Positions 61,837-64,000 of a stretch of DNA of 64,000 nucleotides are shown here, in pieces. Position 1 is the stretch's first letter. The number at the start of each line of letters is the position of its first letter. Location: assembly GCA_934270565.1 (NCBI GenBank), contig CAKQPR010000006.1:31836-95835 (forward strand), read 5' to 3'. Position numbers and translations under genes: made by a program. This stretch comes from an uncultured Clostridia bacterium. Its GTDB lineage: Bacteria > Bacillota > Clostridia > Christensenellales > Pumilibacteraceae. A model generated the notes under the pieces. It had not been told where the DNA came from. It ran no database searches and saw only the letters and a program-made list of their open reading frames with translations.

Positions 61837-62178
61837 ATGAAAGCATTTTTGATTATCGTTTCTATTATCGGGTGGATTGTATTCGGTTGTCTGTCGTGCG
61901 ACCTCAGAAGCAAAAAAGGTTATGACGGCGGCTTTTTAATGGGATTCCTTTTTGGCATTTTTGCTTTAATTTACAATGCGGGTTTACCCGACCTTTATCT
62001 TAAAAATCAATTAACAACAATAGACAACTACATAAGGAGCTCCACAAAGAAAATAAACGCTTCTTTGGAAACAATGAAATCGGACGCGTCCTTAAACGAT
62101 ATCCCGAAACCAGAAATAAAGAACAGAACCGTTAGCGAATGTGAGGCTGACGCATTGAAAAGTATTTATACCAAATAG
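61837..62178 (+). CDS. Small membrane protein controlled by the XRE regulator
   Basis: 113 residues, unknown function. Two hydrophobic helices (FLIIVSIIGWIVFGCLSC and GGFLMGFLFGIFALIYNA) separated by a basic loop (DLRSKKGYD), then a soluble 60-residue tail (TTIDNYIRSSTKKINASLET). AT-richer than the surrounding genes, which suggests recent acquisition. GGAGG lies 8 nt before the ATG. The paired XRE gene and operator suggest a tightly repressed product. Confidence 0.8.
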   Translation: MKAFLIIVSIIGWIVFGCLSCDLRSKKGYDGGFLMGFLFGIFALIYNAGLPDLYLKNQLTTIDNYIRSSTKKINASLETMKSDASLNDIPKPEIKNRTVSECEADALKSIYTK

Positions 62179-62197
62179 ACTTAGTAAATATCGCATC

Positions 62198-62235
62198 AAA
62201 AAACGCGGCGTTCGTGATTGAACGTCGCGTTTTTT
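62198..62235 (-). terminator. Terminator of trpB, possibly bidirectional
   Basis: 16 bp stem AAAAAACGCGGCGTTC with a single G-U pair and a 6 nt loop; T-runs on both strands. It lies 27 bp from the trpB stop. Confidence 0.85.
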
Positions 62236-62261
62236 CGTATACGTATAAGGATTTTTGCGAC

Positions 62262-63644
62262 TTACGCTTTGACTTTGGGCATAAGCGCAACCGAGGCTGC
62301 GATCTCGTCGTCGGTGGGGATATAGTCGCCCATCGCGCCGTCGTTGAACTTCTGATAAGCTACCATATCGAAGTAGCCGGTACCGGTAAGTCCGAACACG
62401 ATATTCTTCGCCTCGCCCGTTTCCTTGCATTTCATGGCTTCGTCGATAGCGACTTTGATAGCGTGGCTGGACTCGGGTGCGGGAAGAATTCCTTCGACGC
62501 GCGCGAACAGTTCGGCGGCTTCGAAAACGTCCGTCTGGACTACGCTGGTAGCGCGGAGGTAGCCGTCGTGATAGAGCTGGCTGACGACGGGGCTCATACC
62601 GTGGTAGCGCAAGCCGCCGGCGTGGTTAGCCGAGGGAATAAACGAACTTCCGAGCGTGTACATTTTCGCGAGCGGACAAACTCTGCCGGTGTCGCAGAAG
62701 TCGTAGCCGAACGTGCCGCGGGTAAGCGACGGGCAGGAAGCGGGTTCGACGGCGATGATGTCGTAATTCGCTTCGCCGCGGAGCATTTCGCCCACGAACG
62801 GCGAAATAAGACCGCCGAGGTTGGATCCGCCGCCGGCGCAACCGATAATGACGTCCGCTTTTACGCCGTACTTATCGAGCGCGGCTTTGGTTTCGAGACC
62901 GATAACCGACTGATGCAAAAGCACCTGATTGAGAACGCTGCCGAGAACGTAGCGATATCCCTCGTGCGTGACGGCGGCTTCGACCGCTTCGCTTATCGCG
63001 CAGCCGAGGCTTCCGGTAGTGCCCGGGAATTCGGCGTTGATTTTTCTGCCGACTTCGGTTTCCATAGACGGCGACGGAGTGACTTTCGCGCCGTAAGTGC
63101 GCATGACTTCTCTGCGGAACGGCTTCTGCTCATACGAACATTTTACCATAAAGACGTGGCAATCGAGCCCGAGGTAAGCGCAAGCCATCGATAGCGCCGT
63201 GCCCCACTGCCCCGCGCCCGTTTCGGTCGTGATGCCTTTAAGTCCCTGCTTTTTCGCGTAGTAAGCCTGAGCGATCGCGCTGTTGAGCTTGTGACTTCCC
63301 GAAGTATTGTTGCCCTCGAACTTATAATAGATATGCGCGGGAGTGCCGAGTTTCTTTTCGAGACAGTATGCCCTGACAAGCGGCGACGGACGGTACATTT
63401 TGTAAAAGTCGCGGATCTCGTCGGGGATCGCGAAGAACGGCGTAGTGTCGTCAATTTCCTGCTTTACGAGGTCGCCGCAGAACACGGCGTCGAGCTCGGC
63501 TTCGGAAGCGGGCTTGCCGGTGGCGGGGTTAAGAAGGGGCGCGGGCTTAATCTTCATATCCGCGCGGACGTTGTACCACTCCTTCGGCATTTCGTTTTCG
63601 TCAAGATAAATTTTGTACGGGATTTCTTTGTTTTCGGTTTTCAT
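62262..63644 (-). CDS. trpB: TrpB-like tryptophan synthase beta subunit (TrpB2 type)
   Basis: PLP enzyme condensing indole and serine to tryptophan. The 460-residue protein is of the longer TrpB2 kind: SPLVRAYCLEKKLGTPAHIY, the PLP lysine in NNTSGSHKLNSA, ETGAGQWGTALSMA, the phosphate-binding GCAGGGSNLGG and the C-terminal FGLTGTGYFDMVAY. The start ATG at 63644 follows AAGGAGATTTACGATT; a 23-codon upstream extension in frame is rejected. No trpA follows, so it may salvage free indole. Controlled by a Trp T-box. Confidence 0.93.
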   Translation of the reverse strand: MKTENKEIPYKIYLDENEMPKEWYNVRADMKIKPAPLLNPATGKPASEAELDAVFCGDLVKQEIDDTTPFFAIPDEIRDFYKMYRPSPLVRAYCLEKKLGTPAHIYYKFEGNNTSGSHKLNSAIAQAYYAKKQGLKGITTETGAGQWGTALSMACAYLGLDCHVFMVKCSYEQKPFRREVMRTYGAKVTPSPSMETEVGRKINAEFPGTTGSLGCAISEAVEAAVTHEGYRYVLGSVLNQVLLHQSVIGLETKAALDKYGVKADVIIGCAGGGSNLGGLISPFVGEMLRGEANYDIIAVEPASCPSLTRGTFGYDFCDTGRVCPLAKMYTLGSSFIPSANHAGGLRYHGMSPVVSQLYHDGYLRATSVVQTDVFEAAELFARVEGILPAPESSHAIKVAIDEAMKCKETGEAKNIVFGLTGTGYFDMVAYQKFNDGAMGDYIPTDDEIAASVALMPKVKA

Positions 63645-63697
63645 AATCGTAAATCTCCTTTTAATTCTATGTTTGCCTTGCTTTCGGTTTTTAACTC

Positions 63698-63748
63698 TTA
63701 CAAGCGCCGCCATCGCCTCGTCGCGGCGATATTTATTACGTTTTTCAT
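63698..63748 (-). CDS. Trp-containing leader ORF
   Basis: A 16-codon ORF, MKNVINIAATRRWRRL, followed by TAA, with AAGGAG 10 nt before its ATG. It lies after the T-box terminator and ends 53 bp before trpB. The single Trp is flanked by paired arginines (RRWRR). Tryptophan in a short ORF directly upstream of a tryptophan gene suggests leader-peptide attenuation or translational coupling (inference). Confidence 0.55.
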   Translation of the reverse strand: MKNVINIAATRRWRRL

Positions 63749-63777
63749 TACCTATTATCTCCTTATTAACAGAAAAA

Positions 63778-64000
63778 CCCGAGAACGAAACAACCTTCGT
63801 TCTCGGGACGATTTAATCGCGGTACCACCCGAATTGACGCTTGCGCGCCCACTTTCTCCGCCACACCATTATGCGCGTTGCCCTTTTACGGTTGCAAATC
63901 CGTCGACTGCTACTCGGCTTGCGCCTTTCGGTCGCCCTCATAAGTCCATTCGTCGTGCGCCGCCCGTTCCGCTTCCACCGTCCGGAACTCTCTATGCCGC
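63778..64000 (-). promoter_or_regulatory. T-box riboswitch, tryptophan specifier
   Basis: Minus-strand leader of trpB. The T-box GGGTGGTACCGCG is at 63818-63830. A 12 bp terminator stem CCCGAGAACGAA (63778-63789 with 63796-63807) and a T-run follow it. In Stem I the segment GACGAATGGACTTATGAG places TGG (63946-63948) as the specifier codon for Trp, and GGACGGTGGAAGCGG matches the conserved distal part. The 5' end of Stem I reaches or passes the window edge, so the element may be incomplete. Confidence 0.9.

Overview
The window looks like a chromosomal segment of an uncultured, probably gut-associated member of the Clostridia (Bacillota). This is inferred from the str operon order rpsL-rpsG-fusA-tuf, the ecfA1-ecfA2-ecfT-truA and rpsF-ssb-rpsR gene orders, DegV proteins, a T-box riboswitch and very strong Shine-Dalgarno and sigma-A promoter signals. 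Fine taxonomy is not provable here; the many dispersed GC-rich intergenic repeats recall Christensenellales-like metagenome genomes (inference). I see no phage, IS element, CRISPR array or rRNA.

Layout. 1-4.4 kb: str operon on the minus strand, with tuf cut by the window edge and carrying its own promoter. 5.2-18.7 kb: a minus-strand glycan operon running nucleoside hydrolase, two ABC sugar permeases, solute-binding lipoprotein, GH43 glycosidase lipoprotein and a 2071-residue modular lipoprotein. It is divergent from an AraC regulator (18.9-19.7 kb); no ATPase is encoded, so a shared MsmX-type ATPase is expected. 20.7-26.4 kb: a giant SF1 helicase (DUF4011/DUF3320 type). 27.3-30.9 kb: aldose epimerase, flavodiiron protein, and a small nitrilase-like unknown. 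31.0-31.5 kb: initiator tRNA-Met preceded by three tandem tRNA-derived units. 31.7-33.6 kb: glutamate racemase, cupin, PAP2 phosphatase. 34.9-35.9 kb: rpsF-ssb-rpsR. 36.2-44.6 kb: DegV, a zinc-site-altered dehydrogenase, truA/ecfT/ecfA2/ecfA1, a double zinc-ribbon acidic protein, and a SLOG protein. 45.9-49.5 kb: unknown conserved protein, PhnP-like hydrolase, a quinone-oxidoreductase pseudogene, and a Gfo/Idh/MocA oxidoreductase. 50.8-56.8 kb: second glycan-related region with two AraC regulators, an intracellular GH10 enzyme and an alpha/beta-hydrolase that lacks its nucleophile. 56.8-61.5 kb: signal peptidase I, DegV, rsmG, polysaccharide deacetylase. 61.5-62.2 kb: XRE repressor divergent from a small membrane protein around a TGTTACA operator. 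62.3-64.0 kb: TrpB-like synthase behind a Trp T-box and a Trp-containing leader ORF.

Intergenic DNA is dominated by repeats. R1 is a 140-235 bp imperfect palindrome starting AAGGCTTCCCC and ending GGGGGAAGGCTTT, with an optional insert of about 90 bp. R2 is GTCATTTCGA...GAGAAATCCCC. R3 is GTCATCTCGAG or GTCATCCTGAG ... GATCTCGCGGGAGCGAA. R4 is GGGCGGACGAGG...CGCCCCTACC. R5 is GGCGAGCCGCCG...GGCAAGTCGGC. R6 is a composite of about 250 bp running from CGACCTTTAAAGCGTTGCGG to GCCATAGCGGCAGCG. These short names are used below. The repeats contribute spurious N-terminal extensions to several long open frames, so starts were chosen from ribosome-binding sites and family lengths.

The most interesting signals are the tRNA-derived tandem array, three apparently leaderless genes, the RRWRR leader ORF between T-box and trpB, the modular lipoprotein, and several enzymes that have kept their fold but lost catalytic residues.
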